64,000 nt of DNA from Streptomyces sp. RPT161 (GTDB lineage Bacteria; Actinomycetota; Actinomycetes; Streptomycetales; Streptomycetaceae): contig NZ_JAPZVN010000020.1 in NCBI RefSeq assembly GCF_027533845.1, forward strand, positions 1-64,000, in the 5' to 3' direction. Below the pieces are notes generated by a model. It was not told the origin of the DNA and searched no databases. It was given only the letters and a program-made list of their open reading frames with translations. This document shows positions 17,404 to 28,200 of the stretch, one piece after another. The stretch's first letter is position 1, and every line of letters starts with the position of its first letter. A program made the translations under genes and the position numbers.

Positions 17404-18534
17404 TCAGGACAGGGACGAGATCTCGGAGCGGACCTTGGTGGCGATCTCGGCGGGCAGCGGGGCGTAGCCCTGGCTGCTCAGGCCCTTCTGGCCGTCGTCG
17501 CTGGCGATGTAGTTCAGGAACGCCTTGGTGGCGTCCAGGGTGTCGGGCTTGTTGCCCTTGTCGCAGGCGATCTCGTAGGTGACCAGGGTGATCGGGTAGG
17601 CGCCGTCGGCCTTGGTCGCGTAGTTGAGCTTCAGCGCCAGGTCGTTGCCGGTGCCGACGACCTTGGCGTCCGCGATCATCTTGGAGGCGGCGTCGGAGGT
17701 GGCCGCGACCGGGGCGGACGCGCCGGTGTCGATCTTCACCGTCGGGATGTTGCTGGCGGTGGCGTAGGACAGCTCGAAGTAGCCGATCGCGCCCGCGGTC
17801 TGCTTGACCTGCGCGGCCACACCGGAGGACTGCGGTGCGGACTGGCCGTTCTTGGCCTGCCAGGCCTTGCCGCCGCTGTACGGCCAGTCGCTGGCCGCGG
17901 CGCCCTTGAGGTACTTGGTGAAGTTGTCCGTGGTGCCGGACTCGTCGGAGCGGTGGAACGCCTGGATCGAGGTGGACGGCAGCTTGGCGTTCGGGTTGAG
18001 CTTCTTGATCGCCGGGTCGTCCCACTTGACGATCTGCGAGTTGAAGATCTTCGCCAGCGTGGGGGCGTCCAGTACCAGGTTGTCCACGCCCGGCAGGTTG
18101 TAGCCGACCGCGATCGGGCCGCCGACCATGGGAAGGTCGATGCCCTGGCCGCCCTTGCAGACCGCCTTCGACTTGGTGACCTCGTCCGCCTTCAGCGCCG
18201 AGTCGGAACCCGCGAAGGCGGTGCTGCCCTGGAGGAACTCGGTGACGCCCGCGCCCGAGCCGGTGGGCTTGTAGTTGATCTGCGTACCGGAGCACGCCTG
18301 CATGTAGTTCTTGACCCAGACGTCCATCGCGTTCTTCTGGGCGGTCGAACCAGAGGCGAGCAGGTTCGCCTTGCTACCGCACTTGATGGAGGCGGCGGCG
18401 TTCGACGAGCCGCCCGACGGGCTGCTGGAGCCGCTGTTGTTGTCCGATCCGCAGGCCGTCAGGACCAACGCGCTGGAGACCGCGATCGCGCCGACGGCCA
18501 AGGAGCGCAGTCCGGTCTTGCGAGTGAGCTTCAC
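17404..18534 (-). CDS. pstS: Phosphate-binding lipoprotein PstS
   Basis: A 376-residue periplasmic-type binding protein anchored as a lipoprotein: signal ending LVLTAC with the lipidated Cys28, a Gly/Ser-rich tether, then the two-lobed phosphate-binding fold. The phosphate-ligand loops GSTAQKNAM, GSGAGVTEFLQGS and RSDESGTTDNFTKYL are present. GTG 18534 is chosen because AAGGAA lies about 10 bases upstream and the signal peptide begins there. A PHO box sits about 90 bases upstream, so the operon should be induced by PhoP under phosphate limitation. Confidence 0.95.
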   Translation of the reverse strand: MKLTRKTGLRSLAVGAIAVSSALVLTACGSDNNSGSSSPSGGSSNAAASIKCGSKANLLASGSTAQKNAMDVWVKNYMQACSGTQINYKPTGSGAGVTEFLQGSTAFAGSDSALKADEVTKSKAVCKGGQGIDLPMVGGPIAVGYNLPGVDNLVLDAPTLAKIFNSQIVKWDDPAIKKLNPNAKLPSTSIQAFHRSDESGTTDNFTKYLKGAAASDWPYSGGKAWQAKNGQSAPQSSGVAAQVKQTAGAIGYFELSYATASNIPTVKIDTGASAPVAATSDAASKMIADAKVVGTGNDLALKLNYATKADGAYPITLVTYEIACDKGNKPDTLDATKAFLNYIASDDGQKGLSSQGYAPLPAEIATKVRSEISSLS

Positions 18535-18620
18535 CTTCGAGTGTTCCTTCCCTGGAGCCCGGTGACGGAGGTTCACCGGTACGGCCGAAAGTAAGCAGAT
18601 CAGATGAAGCGGCCGACGGG

Positions 18621-18642
18621 GGTTGGTGAACGCAGGGTGAAC
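18621..18642 (-). promoter_or_regulatory. PHO box (PhoP binding site) of the pst operon
   Basis: Read on the minus strand there are two 11-base direct-repeat units, GTTCACCCTGC and GTTCACCAACC. This is the Streptomyces PhoP direct-repeat-unit pattern (GTTCACC plus 4 bases), correctly oriented toward pstS. Confidence 0.88.
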
Positions 18643-18688
18643 CTCGCCCATCGGAGTGGCATACGGCCACCAGTCCGGTACGCCCCGG

Positions 18689-19141
18689 TTACGTGATGTT
18701 GCCCAACGTGCGAACGAGCGCGTCGACCAACGGCCTGTCCCGCTCGTGGGTCAGCCGGTTGCGGGCGGCGGCCGGCGGCAGCCACAGCAGGAGATCCACC
18801 TCACGGTTGGGCAGGAAGGTGCCGCCGATCGCCTCGGCGGCCCAGTAGCGGACCTCCTTGGGCCGCCCGTTCACCAGGTAGTACGAGGCGGGCAGCTGGG
18901 GACCGAGCAGGCAGTCCATGCCGGTCTCCTCCTTCACCTCCCGCAGCGCGGCCTGCGCGACGGCCTCACCGCTCTTGAGCTTGCCCTTCGGATGCGACCA
19001 GTCGTCGTAGCGCGGCCGGTGGATCAGCGCGATCTCCACCCGGCCGAGGGGTTCGCGGTGCCCGAGGCCGCTGGCGGGCGTACGACGCCACAGCACCGCC
19101 CCCGCGGCACGGATCGGCGTCTGGGTGACGGGCTGTCCCAT
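18689..19141 (-). CDS. Nudix hydrolase (MutT-like)
   Basis: A 150-residue Nudix protein that hydrolyses a nucleoside diphosphate linked to another moiety. The full Nudix box is present: GKLKSGE, seven residues, then REVKEETGM (about residues 52-74), with all metal-binding glutamates. The small size and the WSHPKGKL lead-in fit MutT/Ap4A-hydrolase-type enzymes. The gene sits between the CHAD/ppk pair and pstS on the same strand, 77 bases after the CHAD gene. The same order (Nudix, CHAD, ppk) occurs in other Streptomyces, suggesting a role in nucleotide or polyphosphate housekeeping. Confidence 0.9.
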   Translation of the reverse strand: MGQPVTQTPIRAAGAVLWRRTPASGLGHREPLGRVEIALIHRPRYDDWSHPKGKLKSGEAVAQAALREVKEETGMDCLLGPQLPASYYLVNGRPKEVRYWAAEAIGGTFLPNREVDLLLWLPPAAARNRLTHERDRPLVDALVRTLGNIT

Positions 19142-19218
19142 GGCCTTCCTTCACAGATGAGCGCGGCCTGCACGGCCGCTCGTGGCTGCTGACTGACCTG
19201 ACGAAACGCTGCGGGCCG

Positions 19219-20379
19219 CTACGCGATCGGGGAGATCCCCAGCCATATCCGGCTGAACGCGTACCGCGCCGCCTCCACCTCGGCCCGCTGGTCGGCGTGC
19301 AGCACGCCGAGCGCGTACCCGGTGGTCGGGGTGATCCGCGGCGTACGGGCGGCCGACGCGGCGGCAGCGGCGGCAGCGGCGGCGTCCCGGTGCCGGTCCA
19401 GCGCCCGCCCGGCACCGTACAGCCGGCCCGGTTCCGGGATCCCGGACGGCGGCTCGGGCAGCGGCTCCAGCGCGTACCGGCACACCCGCAGCAGCCCGCG
19501 CGCCTGGTGCCAGGGCAGGTCCTGCTGCTCGTCGACGGGCGCGTCGACCAGCGTCGCCCGCAGCGCGTGGGTGTTGTACGGGTAGCCGGCGAGCGCCAGC
19601 GGCAGCGCCTCGACCGCCTCGGCCAGCCGCCGGTAGGCGTGCTCGGCGAGCGGCGGCAGCAACTGGTCGGCGGGCGCCGAGGCGGCCGAGGTGAGCGGCG
19701 GATCCGAGGCGAGCAGCGCGACGGCGTCGGCCACCGCGTGGAACCGTGCGGAGCCGAAGGCCTGCAGGGTGGCCGAGTGCGCCCGGGTCCTGGACAGCGT
19801 CAACTGCCGCTCCAGCAAGGCCCCGGCGCGTGCCGCCCCGATCGCCAGCGGCCCACGCCCCGGCGGCCCGGCGGGCCCCTGCGGCGCCGCGGGCGCGGAG
19901 AGTACGGGTCCGCGCCGGGCGCCCGACCGACCGGTGCCGCGCCGCCCCGGCCCGTCCCCGGCCGCCACCGGCTCGCCGGGACTGTCCGGCGCACCCTCAC
20001 CGGTCACCGACCCGGCATCGTTGTCGGGGCCCGGCACACCGGAGACCAGCCGGTGCAACGCCGTGCGCAGCCGGGCCAGATCGGCGCCGTACCGCTGCTC
20101 GCGCGCCAACGTGCCGCACAGCCAGCGCAGTTCGGACCGCAGCGACTCCGCCCAGCCGGGGTCGACCAGCGGCTCGTAGGTCAGCAGCACCGCGCTGATC
20201 CGGCGCGACGCGTGGCGCAGCGCGCGTGCCCCCGCCGCCTCGTCGTCGGTGCGCAGCCGCAGTCCGCGCAGGAACTCGGCCGCGTGCTCGCCGAGGTAAC
20301 CGGCCAGCACCTCACCAGCCGTGCGGCCGGCCACCGGGGCGATGACGGCCGGAGCGCTGTCAGGGTGTCGCTGGGCCAC
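19219..20379 (-). CDS. CHAD-domain (polyphosphate-binding) protein
   Basis: About 386 residues forming a CHAD fold: helical repeats rich in conserved His, Arg and Lys that bind polyphosphate. Conserved segments include [21 protein letters not shown], where the basic residues line the groove, and the C-terminal half repeats the pattern. A long Gly/Pro/Arg-rich, probably disordered insert (about residues 105-170) separates the halves. GTG 20379 is preceded by GGAGG and lies inside the end of ppk, a 20-base overlap. It is thus coupled to the polyphosphate kinase, whose product it should bind. Confidence 0.85.
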   Translation of the reverse strand: MAQRHPDSAPAVIAPVAGRTAGEVLAGYLGEHAAEFLRGLRLRTDDEAAGARALRHASRRISAVLLTYEPLVDPGWAESLRSELRWLCGTLAREQRYGADLARLRTALHRLVSGVPGPDNDAGSVTGEGAPDSPGEPVAAGDGPGRRGTGRSGARRGPVLSAPAAPQGPAGPPGRGPLAIGAARAGALLERQLTLSRTRAHSATLQAFGSARFHAVADAVALLASDPPLTSAASAPADQLLPPLAEHAYRRLAEAVEALPLALAGYPYNTHALRATLVDAPVDEQQDLPWHQARGLLRVCRYALEPLPEPPSGIPEPGRLYGAGRALDRHRDAAAAAAAAASAARTPRITPTTGYALGVLHADQRAEVEAARYAFSRIWLGISPIA

Positions 20380-22597
20380 GCCGGCGCCTCCGCGCATCGA
20401 TGAGCATTTCCTGTACGTGTCGTAGCGGACGGTCTTCGGCGTCCGTGCTGTGCCGGGTCCAGTTGCCGTCCGGGCCGAGGTGCCAGGACGCGGTGTCGTC
20501 CGAAACCCCCGTCTCCACAAGACGGTTGAGGGCGGCGCGGTGCGCCGGGTCGGAGACCTTGACCAGCGCCTCGATCCTGCGGTCCAGGTTGCGGTGCATC
20601 ATGTCGGCGCTGCCCAGCCACACTTCGGGCTCGCCGCCGTTGCCGAAGACGAACACTCTGGAGTGCTCAAGGAAGCGCCCCAGGATGCTGCGCACCCGGA
20701 TGTTCTCCGACAGGCCCGGCACGCCCGGGCGCAGCGCGCAGATGCCGCGCACCCATATGTCGACCGGTACGCCCGCCCGCGAAGCGCGGTACAGCGCGTC
20801 GATCACGGCCTCGTCCACCATGGAGTTGACCTTGATCCGGACGAACGCGGGGCGTCCCGCGCGGTGGTGCTCGATCTCCTTCTCGATCCGCGAGATCAGC
20901 CCGTCGCGCAGCGAGCGCGGGGCGACCAGCAGCCGGCGGAAGGAGTTGCGGCGCGAGTAGCCGGACAGCCGGTTGAACAGGTCGGACAGGTCCGCGCCGA
21001 CCTGCGGGTCGGCGGTCAGCAGCCCGAGGTCCTCGTACAACCGGGCCGTCTTGGGGTGGTAGTTGCCGGTGCCGACATGGCTGTAGCGGCGCAGTACGTC
21101 GCCTTCCTGGCGGACCACCAGCGACAGCTTGCAGTGCGTCTTCAGCCCCACCAGGCCGTAGACCACATGGCAGCCCGCCTCCTCCAGCTTGCGCGCCCAC
21201 TTGATGTTGGCCTGCTCGTCGAAGCGCGCCTTGATCTCCACCAGTACCAGCACCTGCTTGCCCGACTCCGCGGCGTCTATCAGCGCGTCAACGATCGGGG
21301 AGGTCTCCGAGGTGCGGTACAGCGTCTGCTTGATCGCCAGAACGTCCGGGTCGGCGGCGGCCTGCTCCAGGAACGACTGCACGGAGGTGGAGAACGAGTC
21401 GTACGGGTGGTGCAGCAGCACGTCGCGCTCGCGCAGCGCGGCGAAGACGTCCGGCGGCGAGGACGTCTCGACCTCCGACAGGTCGCGGTGGGTGCCGGCC
21501 ACGAACTTCGGGTACTTCAACTCGGGCCGGTCGAGCGCCGCGATGCCGAACAGGCCGGTCAGGTCCAGCGGACCGGGCAGCGGGTAGACCTCGGCGTCGG
21601 AGACCTTCAACTCCCGTACCAGCAGGTCGAGTACGTAGGGGTCGATGGACTCCTCGACCTCGAGGCGCACCGGTGGGCCGAAGCGACGCCGCATCAGTTC
21701 CTTCTCCAGCGCCTGGAGCAGGTTCTCCGCGTCGTCCTCCTCGACCTCCAGGTCCTCGTTGCGGGTCACCCGGAACATGTGGTGCGCCAGCACCTCCATG
21801 CCGGGGAACAGCTCCTCCAGGTGGGCCGCGATCACGTCCTCCAGCGGGACGTACCGCTGCGGCCCGGCCTCCAGGAAGCGCGACAGCAGCGGCGGCACCT
21901 TCACCCGCGCGAAGTGCTGGTGCCCGCTGACGGGGTTGCGCACCACCACGGCCAGGTTCAGCGACAGGCCCGAGATGTACGGGAACGGGTGCGCCGGGTC
22001 CACCGCCAGCGGGGTCAGCACCGGGAAGATCTGCTGGCGGAACAGGGTGAACAGCCGCGCCTGCTCCTTCTCGGTCAGCTCGTGCCAGCGGATGACGTGG
22101 ATGCCGTGCCCGGCCAGTTCGGGCGCGATGTCGGTCTGGAAGCAGGCCGCGTGCCGGGCCATGAGCTCGCGTGACCGGCTCCAGATCTGCTCCAGCACCT
22201 CGCGCGGCTGCAGACCGGAGGCGGACCGGGTGGCCACACCGGTGGCGATGCGCCGCTTGAGACCGGCGACGCGCACCATGAAGAACTCGTCGAGGTTCCC
22301 GGCGAAGATCGCCAGGAAGTTGGCGCGCTCCAGCAGCGGCGTCGCGGGGTCTTCCGCGAGCTCCAGAACGCGTTCGTTGAACGCCAGCCAACTGCGCTCC
22401 CGGTCCAGGAAGCGGCTTGGCGGAAGCTCTGCCTCCGCCGCACGGGGCGCGGCGGTGGTGGCGGGAGCGCCTGTCTGGCCGAGGTCCGGAACGTCGTCCG
22501 GGTCGCCGTCCAGGTCGGGTACGCCCAGGCTGCGACGGGCTCCGATGGAGCCCAGGGAAGGTGTGTCGGCCGTAGGGGACGGGTTTCGCGCGGGCAT
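20360..22597 (-). CDS. ppk: Polyphosphate kinase 1
   Basis: A PPK1 of about 745 residues, reversibly making polyphosphate from ATP. The family order is intact: N-terminal helical domain ([19 protein letters not shown]), head domain, and two phospholipase-D-like catalytic domains with the autophosphorylated histidine in [21 protein letters not shown]. The second catalytic His is probably the one in KTHCKLSLV. An N-terminal extension of about 60 low-complexity residues is typical of Streptomyces. I place the start at ATG 22597, which has GGAGGAGG upstream. The frame is open to 22750, so an earlier start is possible. Confidence 0.95.
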   Translation of the reverse strand: MPARNPSPTADTPSLGSIGARRSLGVPDLDGDPDDVPDLGQTGAPATTAAPRAAEAELPPSRFLDRERSWLAFNERVLELAEDPATPLLERANFLAIFAGNLDEFFMVRVAGLKRRIATGVATRSASGLQPREVLEQIWSRSRELMARHAACFQTDIAPELAGHGIHVIRWHELTEKEQARLFTLFRQQIFPVLTPLAVDPAHPFPYISGLSLNLAVVVRNPVSGHQHFARVKVPPLLSRFLEAGPQRYVPLEDVIAAHLEELFPGMEVLAHHMFRVTRNEDLEVEEDDAENLLQALEKELMRRRFGPPVRLEVEESIDPYVLDLLVRELKVSDAEVYPLPGPLDLTGLFGIAALDRPELKYPKFVAGTHRDLSEVETSSPPDVFAALRERDVLLHHPYDSFSTSVQSFLEQAAADPDVLAIKQTLYRTSETSPIVDALIDAAESGKQVLVLVEIKARFDEQANIKWARKLEEAGCHVVYGLVGLKTHCKLSLVVRQEGDVLRRYSHVGTGNYHPKTARLYEDLGLLTADPQVGADLSDLFNRLSGYSRRNSFRRLLVAPRSLRDGLISRIEKEIEHHRAGRPAFVRIKVNSMVDEAVIDALYRASRAGVPVDIWVRGICALRPGVPGLSENIRVRSILGRFLEHSRVFVFGNGGEPEVWLGSADMMHRNLDRRIEALVKVSDPAHRAALNRLVETGVSDDTASWHLGPDGNWTRHSTDAEDRPLRHVQEMLIDARRRRRGPATP

Positions 22598-22898
22598 CAA
22601 AATGCCGGCCTCCTCCACTTCCGGTAGGTGTTCCCCATTCTCCCGCTTCGGGAGCGAAACCGGCAGGTCGGACGTGTCGGGGCCAAGAAGTCGCATCTTG
22701 TGGGGGCGTCCGTCGCGATGCGCGCGTGGGGTCGGCACAGCGGGCTGCATTCACCGATGCTCGCAAGGCAGTTTGAATCACCGGTAACGGCAACATGGCG
22801 TCCTGTTTAGCGGGGCGCATCCCAAAGATTTTCCGCCACGCGGACGTGCGGGTCCGCTGACGAAAACCGCCCCGCCACGAGGGCGCACCCGTGCGGGA
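22598..22898. other. Intergenic region upstream of ppk
   Basis: About 300 bases between mshD and ppk, both on the minus strand. It includes the possible longer N-terminus of ppk. A pair of imperfect TTCACCG/ATCACCG elements around 22751-22790 resembles half PHO boxes, but they point away from ppk and are not 11 bases apart. I do not call a site. No terminator of mshD is obvious. Confidence 0.35.
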
Positions 22899-23825
22899 TC
22901 AGGTCTCCGTCCGGTACATCAGGTCCACCTCGTGGGTGGTGAACCCAAGCCGTTCGTACACCGTGACGGCCGGAACGTTGTCGGCGTCGACATACAGCAT
23001 CGCGGTCGGCATCTTCCGCTCGTACGCGAGGTGCCGCAACCCCGCCGCGGTCAGCGCCTTGCCGAGGCCCGTGCCCTGCTCCTCGGGGGCGACGCCCAGA
23101 ACGTAGACCTCGCCGAGCTTCTCGTCGGCATGCACCTTGGTCCAGTGGAAGCCCACGATCCGCTCACCACGCACCGCGAGGAGGAACCCGGAGGGGTCGA
23201 ACCACGTCTCGGCCTTGCGGTCGTCCAGGTCACGCTGGGTGAGCGAACCCTGCTCAGGGTGGTGCGCGAACGCCGCCGCGTTCACCGCCAGCCACTGCGC
23301 GTCGTCCTCCCCGGGCCGGAACGTCCGCAGCCTGACGCCCTCCGGAAGCACCGGCTCCGGCAGCGCCGCCCCACCCGGCAGCGGACGCCGCATCTGCCGC
23401 AGCTCCCGGAACAGCGCCAACCCGAGCTGCGCGGCGAGGTGCCGGGCGGCGGCGTGGCCGCCGTGCGCCCACACCCGCAGCCGCTTGCCGGACAGGTCCA
23501 GCAGCGCGTGCCCGAGCGCCCGCCCGTGGCCGCGCCCGCGCGCACCGGAGTCGATGACCAGCTCGGCGGCGGGCGCCTCGACCGGGTCGCTCTCCTCCAA
23601 CTGCGCGTACCCGGTGAGCCGTTCGCCGACGTACAGCAGCAGATGCCGGATCCCCGGGCGCCGTCCGCCGCGCAGGTTCAGCCGTCCCTGCTCGGAGACC
23701 GCGGACTGGCCGTCCTGGGCCGCCGCACGCTCGATGAGTTCCAGCACCTCGCGGGCGGTGTCCGGCGGCACCTCGTCCAGGGTCTCGATCCGACGCGTTG
23801 CGGCAGGCTTCGCTGGGTCCGTCAT
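22899..23825 (-). CDS. mshD: Mycothiol synthase MshD
   Basis: A 308-residue protein made of two GNAT domains, the hallmark of MshD, which acetylates Cys-GlcN-Ins in the last step of mycothiol synthesis. The C-terminal, active GNAT domain shows VYVLGVAPEEQGTGLGKAL (acetyl-CoA loop) and DNVPAVTVYERLGF. The N-terminal domain has the weaker GARGRGHGRALG loop. Segments HPEQGSLTQRDL and WFDPSGFLLA are characteristic of the family. It marks the organism as a mycothiol-producing actinobacterium. It begins 3 bases from the end of the T7SS-associated gene at 23829, on the same strand. Confidence 0.95.
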   Translation of the reverse strand: MTDPAKPAATRRIETLDEVPPDTAREVLELIERAAAQDGQSAVSEQGRLNLRGGRRPGIRHLLLYVGERLTGYAQLEESDPVEAPAAELVIDSGARGRGHGRALGHALLDLSGKRLRVWAHGGHAAARHLAAQLGLALFRELRQMRRPLPGGAALPEPVLPEGVRLRTFRPGEDDAQWLAVNAAAFAHHPEQGSLTQRDLDDRKAETWFDPSGFLLAVRGERIVGFHWTKVHADEKLGEVYVLGVAPEEQGTGLGKALTAAGLRHLAYERKMPTAMLYVDADNVPAVTVYERLGFTTHEVDLMYRTET

Positions 23826-23828
23826 GGT

Positions 23829-25241
23829 TCAGAGTTTAGGCGGGCCGCCCACGGGGTTCCGCAGATGCCGCATCAGCTGCTCCAGGTGTGCCCAACCGGC
23901 GGCCGAAGTCCCGTCACCCAGCTCGTAGTAGAAGCCCGGGGCCGCCGCCGCCCCCAGGGTGTGCGGCGCCGGGCCGAGCGGTGGACGGCGGGCCCGGTCC
24001 AGGCCGATCTCGTCGACCTCCGCGGGCCCCACCGCGAACGCGAGCGGAACCGGAAGCGCCTCCAGCCGGGCGGGCACGGTGAGGTCACCGCGCGCCGACC
24101 GGCGCTGCACCAGCAGGTTCCGCAACCCGTACCGCGAGGTCAACTCATCCGCCAGGGCCCGCAGTCGGTCGGCCGGCGGAAGGTCGCCGTCGGTGCCGCC
24201 GACCACCAGGCTGATGTCCTCCTCCACCCCGTCCCGCGTGCGCGCCACCCGCATCGTGGCGTGCGCCGGGCGGTCCTGGCCGCCGACCACGACCAGCCAG
24301 GTGCCGTCCGGCGCGCGACCCCGGGCCAGCGCGGTGATCTCCTGCCGGGACCAGGGCGAACCCACCGGCTCGGCGGTGCCCCAGCCCACCGGGAGCGAAC
24401 CGGTCAACGCCCGCCAGGCGCTCTCCAGCGCGCCGCCGAGCACCAGTTGCTCCTCGGCGGGGTGGCAGGTGCGGAACGACAGCAGCAGTTGCCGCTCGTC
24501 GGTGGCGTCGGCACCGAGGAACGCCTCGGTCGGCCCGGCTCCCTCGACCGGCCGGAACGCGCCGTCCCGCCAGTGCAGTTGGGCACCGGACAGGCCGTCG
24601 TGGTAGCCGCCCGCGTCATCGCGGATGACCCAGCGGTGCGGCGGGCCGGACAGCGCCAGCCGGGTGGGCAGACTCAGCCGGGAGCCCGCCGGGGAGACGA
24701 TCTGCAAAGCCCGGTTGCTGCCGACACAGGCGCGCAGCACATCGGAGAGCCAGGTGGTCATGGCGATGACCGGGCGCTCCTGGATCACCACGGCCACCCG
24801 GTCGGTGAGCACGTCGACGGCGGGCTGCGCGGCGGCCGGTGCGGGCGCCACCGTGGCGGTGCCGTCCAGCGGGGCGTCCGGCACGTCGGCGGCGTCCGGC
24901 GGCCAGGTGGTGCCGTCGAGGTGGCGGGCCAGATGCCCGGCGAACGCGGCGGCGAGCCGCTCACCCCCGGTCACCGCGGTGGAGGCCCGCGCCTCGGTCC
25001 ACCACAGCGGGGTGCGGGCGTCCGCCTGCGGCCCGAGCAGCCGCCGGGTCTCGCCCGGCACCTCCACCAGCACCGGCGCCTCCACGGACAGCAGCGGGCG
25101 GCCCGCGTCGTCGCACAGCTGGACGACCGCGCCGTCCGCCAGCGACTGGAGCCGCAGCTCGGGCCCCGCCGCGAGCAGCGCACCGGCGATCGTGCGGATG
25201 TCCGGCATCCGCGGGGTCAGGGCGATGGCGTCCTTGGTCAC
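23829..25241 (-). CDS. T7SS-associated protein of unknown function (DUF6177-like)
   Basis: A 470-residue soluble protein without signal peptide, membrane helix or P-loop. From memory it resembles the DUF6177 family found beside EccC in Streptomyces, but I cannot confirm this. The middle (ERPVIAMTTWLSDVLRACV) and the C-terminal part (VPLAFAVGPAEVDEIGLD; GFYYELGDGTSAAGWAHLEQL) look well folded, separated by an Ala/Pro-rich linker near residues 125-140. The GTG start overlaps the eccC stop by 4 bases (GTGA), so it is translated with EccC. I infer a cytosolic partner or substrate adaptor of the T7SS motor. Its function is unknown. Confidence 0.6.
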   Translation of the reverse strand: MTKDAIALTPRMPDIRTIAGALLAAGPELRLQSLADGAVVQLCDDAGRPLLSVEAPVLVEVPGETRRLLGPQADARTPLWWTEARASTAVTGGERLAAAFAGHLARHLDGTTWPPDAADVPDAPLDGTATVAPAPAAAQPAVDVLTDRVAVVIQERPVIAMTTWLSDVLRACVGSNRALQIVSPAGSRLSLPTRLALSGPPHRWVIRDDAGGYHDGLSGAQLHWRDGAFRPVEGAGPTEAFLGADATDERQLLLSFRTCHPAEEQLVLGGALESAWRALTGSLPVGWGTAEPVGSPWSRQEITALARGRAPDGTWLVVVGGQDRPAHATMRVARTRDGVEEDISLVVGGTDGDLPPADRLRALADELTSRYGLRNLLVQRRSARGDLTVPARLEALPVPLAFAVGPAEVDEIGLDRARRPPLGPAPHTLGAAAAPGFYYELGDGTSAAGWAHLEQLMRHLRNPVGGPPKL

Positions 25242-28200
25242 GTGGCGGGGTCCTCCGGGACGAGCGCGGTCTGGATCAGGCGCGGGGCCTCGCCGCGACG
25301 CACCAGGGTGCCGCGTCCGGCGGGCTGGGCCGTGGCGTACAGGTTGGAGAACAGCTGGCCCTCCGACCGGTCACCGGACAGCAGCAGCCCGGTGGTGCCG
25401 CTCTCCCGCAGCGCGAGCAGGAACGGGTCGTACAGCCCGCGCGCCGCGCCGGAGACCCGGCGGGTGACCACGAAGTGCAGACCGATGTCGGGCGCGGACG
25501 GCACGTAGGGCAGGAACGGCGCCAGCGGCTGCTGGCCCGCGGTGGTCAGCACGTCGTAGTCGTCGATGAGCACCACGATCCGCGGGCCGGTGAACGTGGC
25601 GCCGTCCGTCAGCTCCTCCGGGATCCGCTTGTCGAGTTCTCCCGCGATGCCGGTCGCCAGCCCGCCGCAGACCCGGGTGTTGTGCGCGTAGCCGCCCCGG
25701 TACGGCTCGGGCACCACCTCGCGCAGGCCGCGCCGCGGATCCATCACGGCGAACACCAACTCCTCGTCGGAGTAGCGCTCCAGCAGCCCGCGGGCGATCA
25801 ACCGCAGCAGATTGGTCTTGCCGCACTCGTCGTCACCGAGCACCAGCAGGTGCTGGTCGCGGTCGAACAGATCGAGCAGCACCGGGGCGAGCGCCGTCTG
25901 GTCCACGCCGATCGGCACCCTGCGCGGCTCCCGGCCCACCGACGGAAGCGCGCCGGCCGGCAGCCGGGTGGGCAGCACCTTGACCGGCTGGGCGGGCTCG
26001 CCGGGCCAGGCGTCACCGATGGCACGGGCGGTCCGCTCCACCACCGCGCCCAGCCCGTCCGCCGTGGCCAGTGCGTCGATGCGGGGCAGCGCTGCCTGTG
26101 CGACCAGCTTGCCGTCGGTCAGCACCCGCCCGGGCTGGTCGGGGGAGAGTGCCTCGGCCAGCTTGCGGTCGATGCTGGAATCGCTGGGGTCGTTCAGCCG
26201 CAGTTCCATCCGGGTGCCGAAGGTGGACTGGGCGGCGATCCGCACGTCGTTCCAGCGCAGCATCGCCGCGACCACGTGGATGCCATAGCCGCCGCCGCGT
26301 TGCAGCAGGTCGGTGACAAGGCCGTCGATGTCGTCGAAGTCGTCACGCAGCGCGCCGAAGCCGTCGACCACCAAGACGATGTCGGTGGACGGCAGTTCGC
26401 CGAGCTGACCGGCGGCCCGCGCCGCGCGCAACTGCTCGACGGAGTCCACACCGTGCTCGCGGAAGATCTCCTCGCGGGCGGCCAGCATCCCGCGCACCTC
26501 CTCCGCGGTGCGCCGCACCCGCTCCCGGTCCGAGCGTCCCGCGACACCGCCCACGTGCGCCAGCCCGGACAGCGCCTGGAGTCCGCCGCCGACCAGGTCG
26601 AGCCCGTAGACCCCGACCTCCTGCGGGGTGTGCGTCAGGGCCAGTGACAGTACGAGGGAGCGCAGCAGCGTGGTCTTGCCGGACTGCGGCCCGCCGATGA
26701 TCGCCGCGTGCCCGCCCGCCCTGGTCAGGTCCAGGTGCCAGGGCCCCTGCCACTGCCGGGTCGGATCGTCCAGCAGGCCCAGCGGCACCCGCATCGGTCC
26801 CGGTCGCCGCGTCAGGTGCAGCCCGCGGGCGGTGAGGTCCACCGGACCGGCCACCGAGTCCAGGGTGAGCGCTTCCGGCAGCGGCGGCAGCCAGATCCGC
26901 CGCACCGGCTCGGCGGCGCGGCGCAACTGCTCGACCATGACCGACAGTTCGGTGGCGCCCACGGTGCGCCGCGGCACCACCGGCTCGGCGTCGGCGGCGC
27001 CCGGCTCGGGGGCGGCGAGGGTGTTGTACGCGGGGTAGGGCAGCGCGCTGGGCCCCTCGGCTACCTCCTCCTGCCGGGTCGGGCCGCGGTACGGGCCGGA
27101 GACGTACCCCGCCTTGAACCGCTCGTACGCGCTGGTGTCGACCTTCAGGTAGCCGAAGCCGGGCAGTGGCGGCAGATGGAAGGCGTCCGGGGTGTCCAGC
27201 ACCGTGCGGGACTCCTCGGGCGAGAAGGTGCGCAGCCCCAGCCGGTACGACAGATAGGTGTCCAGGCCCTTGAGCTTGCCGCCCTCGATGCGCTGGCTGG
27301 ACAGCAGCAGATGGACGCCGATGCTGCGGCCGATCCGGCCGATGGACAAGAACAGCTCGATGAAGTCCGGCTTGGCCGTGAGCAGTTCACCGAACTCGTC
27401 GATGACCACCAGCAGATGCGGCAGCGGCGGAAGTTCGGGGCGCACCGCGCGCTCCGCCGCGTACTGCGAGATGTCGGCGACGTTCCCCGCGTCCTTGAGT
27501 ACCTGCTGACGGCGCTGGATCTCGCCCGCCAGGCTGGCGTGCGCGCGCTCGATCAGCCCGGCGTCGTTCTCCAGGTTGGTGATCAGCCCGGCCACGTGCG
27601 GCAGTTCGGCGAACGGTGCGAAGGTCGCGCCGCCCTTGTAGTCGACCAGCATCATCGACAGCGCGTCCGGCGGATGGGTCACGGCCAGCGCCAGCACCAG
27701 CGTGCGCAGTAGCTCGCTCTTGCCGGAGCCGGTGGCGCCGACGCACAACCCGTGCGGCCCCATACCGAGTTCGGCGGACTCCTTCAGGTCCAGCAGCACC
27801 GGCTGCCGGTCGTCCGCGACCCCGATCGGCACCCGCAGGAAGCCCCGCTCCCCGCGCGGCGCCCACAGCCGCTCCAGGTCCAGCGCGGCCGGATCGTCGA
27901 TGCCCAGCAGAGCGGGGAAGTCAAGCGGACCGCTGACCGGCCCGTCCTCGGTGACCGAGTCGGCCGAGAGCCGCAGTGGGGACAGCATCCGGGCCAGCCC
28001 CTCCACCCCGGCGATGCCGACCTCGTCCACCAACCCCTGGGAGATCACGGGCCGTTCACCGCGCAGGTCCTCCACCGTGGCCTGGCCGTCGGCGGTGGTG
28101 ATCCGCACCGCCACCTGACCCGGCTCGGCCACCCGCTCGGCGACCAGGTGCAGCACGGTGACACCCATCGCCTCCAGCGGCACCGCCTCGTCGGTGCGCG

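Noticed and set aside
20450..22174. 574-codon plus-strand frame opposite ppk
   Set aside because: Antisense shadow of the conserved PPK1 catalytic domains.
22751..22790. PHO box upstream of ppk
   Set aside because: The TTCACC-like elements are imperfect, not spaced by 11 bases, and point away from ppk.
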